Below, in pieces: positions 7,456-14,702 of a stretch of DNA of 37,563 nucleotides. The DNA comes from Acetobacteraceae bacterium (GTDB lineage Bacteria > Pseudomonadota > Alphaproteobacteria > Acetobacterales > Acetobacteraceae). Below the pieces are notes generated by a model that saw nothing but the letters and a program-made list of their open reading frames with translations, was not told where the DNA came from and searched no databases. Positions within the stretch are counted from its first letter, which is position 1, and every line of letters starts with the position of its first letter. Both the position numbers and the translations under genes were made by a program. The stretch spans positions 1 through 37,563 of the forward strand of contig JAIEOP010000235.1 of assembly GCA_019750465.1 (NCBI GenBank). The letters run 5' to 3'.

Positions 7456-9795
7456 GTGACACTCGACATTCAGGCCGTGCACGTGCTGCGCGCCGCCCTA
7501 TGGACAAACGGGGTCCGGCCCGTCGCCGTTTGCAATGCCGACGATCCCGGCCCGTCGCCTGGGAAGCGGCCAGTAGGGCACGCTTGGCAGGAACGGGCGC
7601 GCCGCGATCCGCCTGAGGCCGCGACGCTGGCGCCGAGCGCCGACGCGCTCAACACGGGCATCCTGTGCGACAGGCTGCGCGCCGTGGACGTGGATTGCGA
7701 GCATGCCGGCATCGTCGCCGCGATCCGCGATGCAGCCGAGCGCCGACTCGGCGTGCCGCTCACGCGGACCCGCGCGAACTCGGCGCGTGTGCTGCTTCTC
7801 TATCGCGCCGCCGCTGTCTCGGGACCGATGCCCGGCAAGCGCAGCCTGCAAGGCGTGCACGGCGCAGTTGAGGTGCTTGGCAAGGGACAGCAGTTCGTCG
7901 CCTTCGGCGTGCATCACTCCGGCGCGGTGCTCGAATGGGAACCGCTCGGGCCGGACCTGGTGCCCGTGCACGCGCTGCCTGCAATCACGGAAGATCAGCT
8001 TACCGCCTTCCTCGCCGAAGACGTGGCGCCGCTGATAGGCGCCGATCCTGGGAAGGCTGCGTCGCCCGTGACGCGCGAGCGCGCCGCGGATGCAGGCGTG
8101 CCGATGGTGGAACTCGACACCCCGGCCGCGTTGCAGATGGCGCGCGACAGGATCGCGGCGACGCCGCCGGCATCGGAGCCTGGACGAAGCAACGCGCTTT
8201 ACAAGCTCGCCTGCGCGGTGCGCGACTTCGGCGTGTCGGAAGGCGCGGCGCAGGAAGAGTTGGCGCCATGGGCCTTCGCGTGCTCCCCGCCGATGGAACC
8301 GGGCGACGCGGCGGCCGTGGTGACGAATGCCTATCGCCACGGGCAGAACGCGCCCGGCGCGCGGCATCCCGCCGTCGCGTTCGCTGGCGTCACCGTGGAA
8401 GCACCGCCGCCACCACCCGCCGCACCGCCGCCCCCTGAGGTGCGCGCGCCTGCTGTCACCGAAGAGGCATTGGCACAGAGGTTCACGACGCAGGAAGGCG
8501 ACCGCATGCGCTACGTCGCCGCGTGGTCCAGATGGTTCCGATGGGATGGCGCGCGGTGGAAACAGGAAGACACCTTGCACGCTTTCGACATCGCGCGCGC
8601 CATCTGCCGCGACGAAGCTGCGCGGTGCACGGACAGCGGCGACCGCGACGCGCTTGCGAGGGCGAGCACCGTGTCTGCGGTCGAACGCCTGGCACGTGCC
8701 GACAGGGCACACGCCGCGACCGTCGAACAATGGGACGCGGACGCCTGGTTGCTCAACACGCCTGCCGGCATCGTGGACCTGCGCACGGGAGAGACGGCGC
8801 AGCACGATCCCGCGGCCTGCCTGACGAAGATCACGGCCGCTGCGCCTGAGGGCGAGTGCCCAACCTGGTTGCGCTTCCTGGACAGGATCACGGGCGGCGA
8901 CGCCGAGCTACAGGACTTCCTCGCACGGATCGCAGGCTACGCGCTCACGGGCAGCACGCGCGAGCACTCGCTGTTCTTCATCTACGGCACGGGCGGCAAC
9001 GGCAAGGGTGTGTTCCTCAACACGCTGGCGGCGGTGCTCGGCGATTACGCGATCACCGCGGGCATGGAGACGTTCACCGCTTCGAAGGCCGAGCGCCACC
9101 TCACGGAACTGGCGCGCCTGCGCGGTGCGCGCATGGTCACGTCGCAGGAGACGGAAGCCGAACGCGCATGGGCAGAAAGCCGGATCAAGGCATTGACCGG
9201 CGGCGATCCTGTCACCGCGAACTTCATGCGACAGGATCACTTCACCTACGTTCCGCAGTTCAAGCTCTTCATCGCAGGCAATCACAAGCCCGGCCTGCGC
9301 GCTGTGGATGAGGCGATGCGGCGGCGGCTGCACATGATCCCGTTCGCCGTGACGATCTCGAAGGAAGAGCGCGACCATGCGCTCGCCGACAAGCTGCGCG
9401 GGGAGTGGGGCGGCATCCTGGCATGGGCGCTGCGCGGCTGCCTCGAATGGCAGAGGATCGGGCTGGCGCCGCCTGCCGCGGTCCTGGACGCGACGGCCGC
9501 GTATCTCTCGGATGAAGACGCGCTCGGCCAATGGCTGGAAGCCTGTTGCGACGTGGCGAAGGACCGCTTCGCCCTGTCCGCAACGCTCTTCCGTAGCTGG
9601 TGCGAATGGGCGCGCGCGGCCGGCGAGGCGCAGGGCACACGGCGCAGCTTCGCGCAGGCGTTGCAGGGGCGCGGCTTCCGGCCCGGACGATGGGGCGGCG
9701 CATCGGATCGCGGTTTCCACGGCCTCGAAATCCGACAGCCCGCATTCGTGGTTCCGGCCCCCGAGATGCGTGTCGGCGGGGAGGGCGGGGCATGA
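7456..9795 (+). CDS. PrimPol-D5 primase/helicase (P4-type replication protein)
   Basis: Predicted 779-aa replication protein starting at GTG 7456 behind GGAGGGG. The N-terminal third looks like a bifunctional primase-polymerase: VDVDCEHAG puts the acidic pair at about residues 78 and 80, with further family-like features before residue 190. After a Pro-rich linker (about 315-330) comes a D5-type N-terminal region (WFRWDGARWK near 355) and a superfamily III helicase. Its Walker A is GTGGNGKG at about 511-518, and SQETEAERAW, LTGGDPV and LFIAGNHKP follow. Such proteins prime and unwind DNA at the origin of P4-like satellites and small integrated elements. The adjacent palindromic low-GC region could be its target. 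Confidence 0.92.
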   Translation: MTLDIQAVHVLRAALWTNGVRPVAVCNADDPGPSPGKRPVGHAWQERARRDPPEAATLAPSADALNTGILCDRLRAVDVDCEHAGIVAAIRDAAERRLGVPLTRTRANSARVLLLYRAAAVSGPMPGKRSLQGVHGAVEVLGKGQQFVAFGVHHSGAVLEWEPLGPDLVPVHALPAITEDQLTAFLAEDVAPLIGADPGKAASPVTRERAADAGVPMVELDTPAALQMARDRIAATPPASEPGRSNALYKLACAVRDFGVSEGAAQEELAPWAFACSPPMEPGDAAAVVTNAYRHGQNAPGARHPAVAFAGVTVEAPPPPPAAPPPPEVRAPAVTEEALAQRFTTQEGDRMRYVAAWSRWFRWDGARWKQEDTLHAFDIARAICRDEAARCTDSGDRDALARASTVSAVERLARADRAHAATVEQWDADAWLLNTPAGIVDLRTGETAQHDPAACLTKITAAAPEGECPTWLRFLDRITGGDAELQDFLARIAGYALTGSTREHSLFFIYGTGGNGKGVFLNTLAAVLGDYAITAGMETFTASKAERHLTELARLRGARMVTSQETEAERAWAESRIKALTGGDPVTANFMRQDHFTYVPQFKLFIAGNHKPGLRAVDEAMRRRLHMIPFAVTISKEERDHALADKLRGEWGGILAWALRGCLEWQRIGLAPPAAVLDATAAYLSDEDALGQWLEACCDVAKDRFALSATLFRSWCEWARAAGEAQGTRRSFAQALQGRGFRPGRWGGASDRGFHGLEIRQPAFVVPAPEMRVGGEGGA

Positions 9796-10053
9796 CCGAC
9801 GCTTCCGACACAACTCTCATTATAGACGACTACGCGCGCGTCACGCCGATAATACAGTTTGCGTCGGAAGCGTCGGTGCAATGCCGTCCAAGTCTCAATG
9901 GACATATTGAACGCGGGCGAACGAATACGCACTCTGGCGAGATGAGGCGTCGAGCTTGTAGTGTATTGCACGCCCTGAGTTGGGCGAATGTTGGACGCCT
10001 GTCCACGCTTTATTGCTTGACAGCTAGTTTCTTTCTGAATCAATCCTCGCCTC
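9795..10053. repeat. Lower-GC palindromic region, candidate origin or regulatory region
   Basis: A perfect 15-bp inverted repeat, ACCGACGCTTCCGAC at 9795-9809 and its complement at 9863-9877, flanks a 53-base AT-richer spacer. Smaller inverted pairs follow: GTCCA/TGGAC at 9886/9899, GTGCAAT/ATTGCAC at 9876/9965. GC is about 54% over 9841-10020 by my count, against roughly 70% in nearby genes. TTGACA at 10017-10022 could be a -35 for the gene at 10054, though no good -10 follows. An open frame from ATG 9792 crosses it but lacks the local codon pattern. Position beside a PrimPol-D5 gene makes a replication origin plausible. Confidence 0.5.
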
Positions 10054-10395
10054 ATGCCAGTTCTTGACTCTCAACCGGCGGCTGCCCTGCCCACGGGCGC
10101 GCGTCCGTCCCTGCTCTTCGGCACCGCGCTCCCGCGTCGCCGGAGAAGCCTGTTGCTGCCCGAGCGCGGCCAGCGCGGACGCGGCAAGGCGGCACTCACG
10201 CGGGAGGCGGCGATCCGTGCCTTCCTCGCCGACCAGCCGGCAGGCGCGGCGATCACCCTGCGTGACCTGCTGACGCACGTCCGGCTGCACGGCTGCGCCG
10301 ATCACGCGCGCGCTGCACGCGCCATCCTGACGGCGGCGGGCTGGCAGTCGCCGGGACCTGGCGGCCGGACCTGGACGCGGGGCGTAGCGCCATGA
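10054..10395 (+). CDS. Small basic hypothetical protein
   Basis: Predicted 113-aa protein starting at ATG 10054 after the palindromic region. The N-terminal half is very basic (ALPRRRRSLLLPERGQRGRG). The second half, EAAIRAFLADQPAGAAITLR and DLLTHVRLHGCADHARAARA, followed by ILTAAGWQ, could form a winged-helix-like fold similar in layout to C-terminal domains of D5 primases. It ends overlapping the next gene as ATGA, so it heads a coupled run of genes. A DNA-binding or replication accessory role is a guess from composition and place. Confidence 0.65.
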   Translation: MPVLDSQPAAALPTGARPSLLFGTALPRRRRSLLLPERGQRGRGKAALTREAAIRAFLADQPAGAAITLRDLLTHVRLHGCADHARAARAILTAAGWQSPGPGGRTWTRGVAP

Positions 10396-10877
10396 CCAAG
10401 CTCCCGCCCGTCGCGCATGTGACGATGCCCGGCGCATCGGCACCGCAGCCCGTCGCCGTGGTGCGCGCGCCGGACGCGCCGCCCGACGCGCCGCCCGTCA
10501 TTGTGGCGCTGCCAGAGAAGCGGAAGCCGGGGCGTCCTAAGGGGTCCAAGTCGGCGCACGTGAAGGCCAGAGAGGCGGCGCTCGCCGCGGCGATGGGTGC
10601 CGTTGAGTTCGGCAACGTGGCGGACAGCTTGGACCTTCTGCGCGCCGTCATGCGCAGCCCGGCCGTCCCGTTGCAAGAGCGGCTTCGCTGCGCGCTGGCG
10701 CTGGCGCCGTTCGACGCGCCGAAGGTTGCTCCCGTCTCGCCGCCGCCACCTCCGAACGCCACGCTGGCACAGCGGCTTGAAGAGGCGTTCCGGCGCACCG
10801 GCAGGGGCGGCACCTTTGCTCCCGCACCCGGCCTCACGCCCGAGCAACAGGCCGAGCTTGAGGCGATGCTCCGATGA
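10392..10877 (+). CDS. AT-hook protein of unknown function
   Basis: Predicted 161-aa protein coupled to the preceding gene by a 4-base overlap. A Pro/Ala-rich N-terminus leads to KRKPGRPKGSK (about residues 37-47), a canonical AT-hook for minor-groove binding. An Ala-rich helical segment follows (KAREAALAAAMGAVEFGNVA, then DSLDLLRAVMRSP), and the end (LTPEQQAELEAMLR) is helical. Small phage proteins with an AT-hook followed by a helical bundle include terminase small subunits, so a TerS-like role is possible. Nothing here proves it, and no large terminase is present. Confidence 0.7.
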   Translation: MTKLPPVAHVTMPGASAPQPVAVVRAPDAPPDAPPVIVALPEKRKPGRPKGSKSAHVKAREAALAAAMGAVEFGNVADSLDLLRAVMRSPAVPLQERLRCALALAPFDAPKVAPVSPPPPPNATLAQRLEEAFRRTGRGGTFAPAPGLTPEQQAELEAMLR

Positions 10878-11041
10878 TCGGCGCCGCGCCCGTCCGCATG
10901 CCGTTCGCGGCGGTTCGAATGAACCCGGTTCCGCCATCGTGCAGCGGCAAGAGTCTGGAAAGACTCGCCCGCGTCCCGCCGTGCGCGGCTTTCCCCACAC
11001 TTCCTTCCCCACAATCCGCAACACGAAAGGGCTTCCGATGA
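10874..11041 (+). CDS. Possible 55-aa coupled small protein
   Basis: An open frame of 55 codons starts at ATG 10874, overlapping the stop of the AT-hook gene as ATGA, and ends at TGA 11039-11041, overlapping the next ATG in the same way. Overlaps at both ends favour a real coupled gene. Against it, the sequence (MIGAAPVRMPFAAVRMNP...) is Pro/Ser-rich without clear domains, and it contains two TTCCCCACA words that could instead mark this as a regulatory gap. Confidence 0.35.
   Translation: MIGAAPVRMPFAAVRMNPVPPSCSGKSLERLARVPPCAAFPTLPSPQSATRKGFR
10991..11013 (+). repeat. Internal pair of TTCCCCACA motifs
   Basis: TTCCCCACA occurs at 10991-10999 and 11005-11013, spaced 14 bp. The complement, TGTGGGGAA, is the same core word as the motifs at both ends of the element and identical to the inverted copy at 17942-17950. 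It lies just upstream of the gene starting at 11038 and may be an internal regulatory or recombinase site. Confidence 0.4.
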
Positions 11042-11865
11042 CCGATGACACCACCACGCCGAGCATGGGCAGCGCGCGCGAGCGGATGGCCGAGTGTGAC
11101 ACTGTGCTCGCCGTCATCGGCGAACGCCTTGCCGAAGCCGAAGCAGAACTCGCGGGCCTCACGCTCCGCGATCCGAAGCGCCACACGATCCGTCGCCGCC
11201 TCTCGGAAATGAAGGCGGATTTGGAGGATGCACAGGCGCAGAAGACCAAGCTCGGCCCGGTCCTGTTGGCCGAGACGCGCGAGGCGCAGCACAACGCGCG
11301 CGTCGCGGCGCACGCCCGCGCGATGCAGGCGGCCGAAGACGCCGACGCGATCCCCGCGCGCATGGACCGCATCATGTCGGAACTCTGCCGCCTGGTGCCG
11401 GCCTATCTCGAATGGGCGGCGCGCTGCGCATCGGCCGGCGGCGTGGAACCGCACCCCTACAGGCTCGGCGAGACGGTGCCGAACGCGAACCACGTGCGAG
11501 ACGTGCTTCTCGCCCGCATGGTCGCGGCCGGCATCCTCGATACCGAGTTCATGCCGCAGCACATCACGGACGCGCCCGCCGCGTTCAACGACGCGCGCGC
11601 GGCGGGCGCGACGTGGCCGGGACAGGCGCCGCCCGACCCGATGAAGCTCGCGGCCGGCACGTCCTTCGCGGCCGTGCATGCCGGCTTCAAGCGCGCGCTG
11701 GCCAGCGCCGCGCCGGATCACCAGCGGCGTGAACAGCAATACCTCGCCGAGTTGTCGCGCCAGCGGGCAGCACGGGAGGCCGAAGCCGCGACGAAGCCGC
11801 TTCCCAAGCTGCCCGCGCCGCCGCCCGCCGTGCACACGGTCGCGCCAGTCGTCATCGGGCGATGA
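11038..11865 (+). CDS. Coiled-coil hypothetical protein
   Basis: Predicted 275-aa protein starting at ATG 11038 with GAAAGG upstream. Residues from about 10 to 115 form long charged helices (SARERMAECDTVLAVIGERL and ETREAQHNARVAAHARAMQA), likely coiled coil. A more globular middle contains AYLEWAARCASAGGVEPHPY and MPQHITDAPAAFNDARAAGA. The C-terminus is helical then Pro-rich. No enzyme motif, signal peptide or membrane segment. Family not recognised; it belongs to the element's central run of unknown genes. Confidence 0.75.
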   Translation: MTDDTTTPSMGSARERMAECDTVLAVIGERLAEAEAELAGLTLRDPKRHTIRRRLSEMKADLEDAQAQKTKLGPVLLAETREAQHNARVAAHARAMQAAEDADAIPARMDRIMSELCRLVPAYLEWAARCASAGGVEPHPYRLGETVPNANHVRDVLLARMVAAGILDTEFMPQHITDAPAAFNDARAAGATWPGQAPPDPMKLAAGTSFAAVHAGFKRALASAAPDHQRREQQYLAELSRQRAAREAEAATKPLPKLPAPPPAVHTVAPVVIGR

Positions 11866-11906
11866 CATGAGCGCGCGCCGCGGTTGCCCACGTGGCGCGC
11901 GTCTCT

Positions 11907-11949
11907 GGCGGGCCGCCGGCCCCTCTCCCCTGTAGCTCGGCGGCCCGCC
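11907..11949 (+). terminator. Strong hairpin between two element genes
   Basis: GGCGGGCCGCCG at 11907-11918 pairs perfectly with CGGCGGCCCGCC at 11938-11949, a 12-bp GC stem with a 19-base loop. The following bases (GTTCCTCTTCG) are pyrimidine-rich but lack a clear T-run, so it could be a weak terminator, an RNA processing or stability hairpin, or a DNA-level palindrome. The next gene starts 43 bases later behind its own GGAGG site. Confidence 0.5.
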
Positions 11950-11992
11950 GTTCCTCTTCGTCATCACGTCAACCGCAGCATGGAGGATCACC

Positions 11993-12637
11993 ATGGACAG
12001 CTATGCGCCGCATGACGGCTTCACGTGGCACAACAGCGCGGAAGGAAGGCAGGCAGAGTTCCTTCGCCGCGCCGAGTTCCACGACACGGGCGCCGCGGCC
12101 TTCGCCGCGCTCGCCGACAAGCTCAACCCGCCGCCGCCCCCTGCGCCGAGCACGGCGGAAGAGGCGTTCAACAACGTCTCGCTCCGGATGTGCGACCTGC
12201 TTGCCACGTCAAGCGACGTGCTCGCGCATGGGATGACACTGGCACGCGGCCTTCTCGCCAAGAAGCGCGATGACGGCAGGCGCGCGGCGCTGGCACGGGC
12301 GATCCGGGACGCCGAAGTGCGCGCTCGCGCGGTTGAGACCGCGGCCCGCGAACTCAAGGCCGATGCTGCGCGATGGGCGGACAACCCGGCCATCGGCCTG
12401 CCGGCGACGGTCACGGACTTCCTGCCTCAGCTTCTCGCGCATGTGGAAGACAGTCTCGGGCTTGCGCGGCTGCGCGTGAATGCCGTGTGCTCGGGCTGCC
12501 CGGATCACTTCCTCGCCGCGCTCGGCATCATCACGGCTGGCACCGGAGCGGATGCCGAGCCGCCGCCCGAGCCGGAACCGCAGCCCGAAACGGACGCCGA
12601 GCGCGACGCGCGCGAACTCGCCGAGATGCTGTCGTGA
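11993..12637 (+). CDS. Helical hypothetical protein
   Basis: Predicted 214-aa protein with an excellent ribosome site (GGAGGATCACC then ATG). After an N-terminal segment rich in aromatics and acids (YAPHDGFTWHNSAEGRQAEF) and a short poly-Pro linker (PPPPPAPS) come long Ala-rich helices: NNVSLRMCDLLATSSDVLAH and ARAIRDAEVRARAVETAARE. A Cys-containing segment (VNAVCSGCPDHFL) and an acidic Pro/Glu tail follow. No known motif. It is coupled to the next gene through a GTGA overlap. Confidence 0.75.
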   Translation: MDSYAPHDGFTWHNSAEGRQAEFLRRAEFHDTGAAAFAALADKLNPPPPPAPSTAEEAFNNVSLRMCDLLATSSDVLAHGMTLARGLLAKKRDDGRRAALARAIRDAEVRARAVETAARELKADAARWADNPAIGLPATVTDFLPQLLAHVEDSLGLARLRVNAVCSGCPDHFLAALGIITAGTGADAEPPPEPEPQPETDAERDARELAEMLS

Positions 12638-13314
12638 CCGGCGCGCCCGAGACGCCTTCGCCCGCTGCGATCCTCTACCCTTCGGCCGCGAAGCCCGACG
12701 CGCCTGCGGCGACGCCTGCCAGCACGGCGCAGAAGCCCGCGCCAGCCGCACCGGCACCGGCCGCGCAGCCCGGCAAGGGCACTTGGCAGGCACCGGGCGC
12801 CGCGCCCTCTGGCACGGCCGCGACGGCTTCGCCTGGCACCGCGGCACGGCCCGAGATGAAGGCGGCCGAGCCGCCCGCGTCACCTGGCGCTGCGATATAC
12901 GCCGAGCCGATGAAGAGCTTCGCGGACGTGGTAGCTGCCACGCCGCTGCCCGAAGGCGATGCAGAGGCGGCCGGCTTCGATACCGGCGAGGAAGGCAAGG
13001 CTGCGCGTGAAGCCGTGCGCTCGGCGTTCCTCGCGTCGGGCGCGTCGGCGGCCGAAACTTCGGAGTTGTGGGGCATCGCCGCTGAGGCGGCGCGGCCTGA
13101 CTACCAGCCGCAGACTTACGAAGCCGCCGAGCACGATCTACGCGCCGCCTGGGGTGCCGACTATGACGCGCGGCTCAACCGTGCCCGAACCCTCATGCGG
13201 GACGTGGCGAGGAAGCACCCCGCCGTGGCGGCAGAGGTGAAGAAGCTTGGCCTGGACAACTCGCCCCGCTTCATCGCGGCGGTTGAGAAGGCGGCACGGC
13301 GACGCGGGCGGTAG
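12634..13314 (+). CDS. Hypothetical protein, faintly scaffold-like
   Basis: Predicted 226-aa protein starting at GTG 12634, which overlaps the previous stop as GTGA. The first 95 residues are Ala/Pro-rich and probably disordered. The rest is helical and acidic-basic mixed: MKSFADVVAATPLPEGDAEA, then YEAAEHDLRAAWGADYDARL and NRARTLMRDVARKHP, and a C-terminal basic end (EKAARRRGR). The 'WGxDYDxxLxxA' segment with a disordered front and a basic tail recalls phage capsid scaffolding proteins, but that is a weak resemblance and no capsid gene is nearby. Confidence 0.7.
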   Translation: MTGAPETPSPAAILYPSAAKPDAPAATPASTAQKPAPAAPAPAAQPGKGTWQAPGAAPSGTAATASPGTAARPEMKAAEPPASPGAAIYAEPMKSFADVVAATPLPEGDAEAAGFDTGEEGKAAREAVRSAFLASGASAAETSELWGIAAEAARPDYQPQTYEAAEHDLRAAWGADYDARLNRARTLMRDVARKHPAVAAEVKKLGLDNSPRFIAAVEKAARRRGR

Positions 13315-13846
13315 CGCCGTCCCGGCCTGCCGCGCGCCGGGCCGCTCCGCTGGCGCCACAGGCGGGCGAGGCGCCGCCGGGTAGTGCGGACCCGGCCGCA
13401 CCTTCCACGCCACTCCGGCACGCTGGAAACCGTGAAGGCTGGCCACGCCAAGCCGGCCCGTCCGCCTCGAAGCGGTGCCGGGGCGGCGCGGCGTTGCGGG
13501 GCGGCGACCTGGCACCGGGCGATGCCACCCCCACCCCCTTCGCGTTGCGGATCGGGCGTCAGGGCGGGGGGTGGGGCCGCCGACACCCCCCACCACGCTG
13601 CAACCCACCCCACGCGCGCAAATTGCCCTAGGTGGCGACCTGTATCATGGCCACGTGGCACCACGTCCAAGCCGCAAAAATTTTTGCGCCCTACGCGAAG
13701 GCGTTTGATACCCCGCCTGACACCCCGGCACGTCGCCGCGTCACCGATCCGGGCGAGGCGTGCACCTCGCCAGAACCCGCGGCCATCTTGCTCAACAGAC
13801 ACCCCGCCGCGCGTGCTACATCTTCCGGGCACGAATCGGAGTGAAG
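13315..13846. other. Long non-coding stretch with a perfect 16-bp palindrome
   Basis: No convincing gene is seen in these 532 bases; minus-strand open frames look like high-GC noise. Features: CCACCCCC near 13526 and GGGGGGTGG near 13567 form a potential hairpin around a GC-rich core. CGCAAAAATTTTTGCG at 13673-13688 is a perfect 16-bp palindrome with an A5T5 centre, resembling an operator or a bent protein-binding site. It lies about 160 bases upstream of the membrane-protein gene, ahead of the restriction-modification part. Confidence 0.45.
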
Positions 13847-14527
13847 ATGCCGACCTGGTTCACGACCCTGACGCCCTACGTATTGGCGCTAGTTACGTGG
13901 AGTCTGGGGTTCTGGGCTTGGCGCTATCAGTTGCGTGCCAAGCGCCGCACGGAACTCGCCGAAGAAGCTTTGCTCGCGTTCGCCAATGCGGTTGATGCGA
14001 TGGCGTCGATCCGCGCGCCGATGAGCTTCGCGGGCGAGCACGCGGCCTTGCGAAAGGAACTCGGCGAGCCGGAAGACAAGAAGCTGCCGGGCGAGGATTA
14101 CCGGATCATCCTCTGGCGCCTGGGCAGGCGGAATGAACGCTTCGCCGAACTGCGTCGGGTTCAACTGCTGTGCAAATACCACTTCGGCGAGGCCGCTCAC
14201 GACGCATTCGAGCGGCTTCACCACGCGCGGCATCGGGTGTGGGTGGCGGCGCACATGGGCGCCACCGTGCGCGACGACAATTGGGAGCCGACCCCGGAGA
14301 ACATGAAGCTGCGGAGGGAGTGGCAGGACGCCATATGGGCCGGTGCCGCGCATCCCGATCCCATTGCGGACGCCGTGAGCGCGGCACAGCGCGACCTTGA
14401 AGCGATCCTCACGCCTCATCTGCGCGCCGATGCTTCCTTGCTGCCCATCGCGGTTGGCTGGCGGGCCGGCAAGGCGCGTGCGGCGGCGCTCATTCGACGT
14501 GGCGATTCATCCAAACCGGCCGAGTAG
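13847..14527 (+). CDS. One-TM protein with helical cytoplasmic domain, unknown
   Basis: Predicted 226-aa protein; ATG 13847 follows GGAGTGAAG. Residues 7-25 (TLTPYVLALVTWSLGFWAW) form a single N-terminal membrane anchor followed by basic residues (RYQLRAKRR), placing the remainder in the cytoplasm. The rest is a helical domain with ILWRLGRRNERFAELRRVQL, FGEAAHDAFERLHHARHRVW and WEPTPENMKLRREWQDAIWA. It resembles small membrane-tethered hypothetical proteins of prophages. Its place directly upstream of the methyltransferase-endonuclease gene could make it part of the same defence unit, but the 175-base gap suggests a separate transcript. Confidence 0.75.
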   Translation: MPTWFTTLTPYVLALVTWSLGFWAWRYQLRAKRRTELAEEALLAFANAVDAMASIRAPMSFAGEHAALRKELGEPEDKKLPGEDYRIILWRLGRRNERFAELRRVQLLCKYHFGEAAHDAFERLHHARHRVWVAAHMGATVRDDNWEPTPENMKLRREWQDAIWAGAAHPDPIADAVSAAQRDLEAILTPHLRADASLLPIAVGWRAGKARAAALIRRGDSSKPAE

Positions 14528-14689
14528 CCCGACGCGCTCGGGCTGGCGCATCGCGCCCGCACTGGCGCCCGGCGATACTTGGCTACCAACGTGCCGGCCG
14601 GCTAACTTGTTCATCTATCAGTTGTTCGGTGCCGGACGCGCCGCGGCTTCGCTTGGCCTGCCCGCCGAGCGTGCTGCCGCCGGCCATGC

Positions 14690-14702
14690 TATGGTGTTAC
14701 AA
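14690..14702 (+). promoter_or_regulatory. Possible -10 element of a leaderless transcript
   Basis: TATGGT at 14690-14695 ends seven bases before ATG 14703. No ribosome site precedes that ATG, which fits leaderless transcription. The same layout, TAGAAT then seven bases then ATG, occurs before the gene at 17544-17771. No matching -35 is clear, so confidence is low. Confidence 0.3.

Noticed and set aside
9792-10067. Open frame starting at ATG 9792, overlapping the PrimPol-D5 stop as ATGA
   Set aside because: Codon use and GC differ from neighbours and the interval is full of inverted repeats; treated as a likely origin/regulatory region, though a small gene is not excluded.
10905-10935. tRNA-like GGTTCGAATGAACC hairpin
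   Set aside because: No acceptor, D or anticodon arms around it; just a short palindrome.
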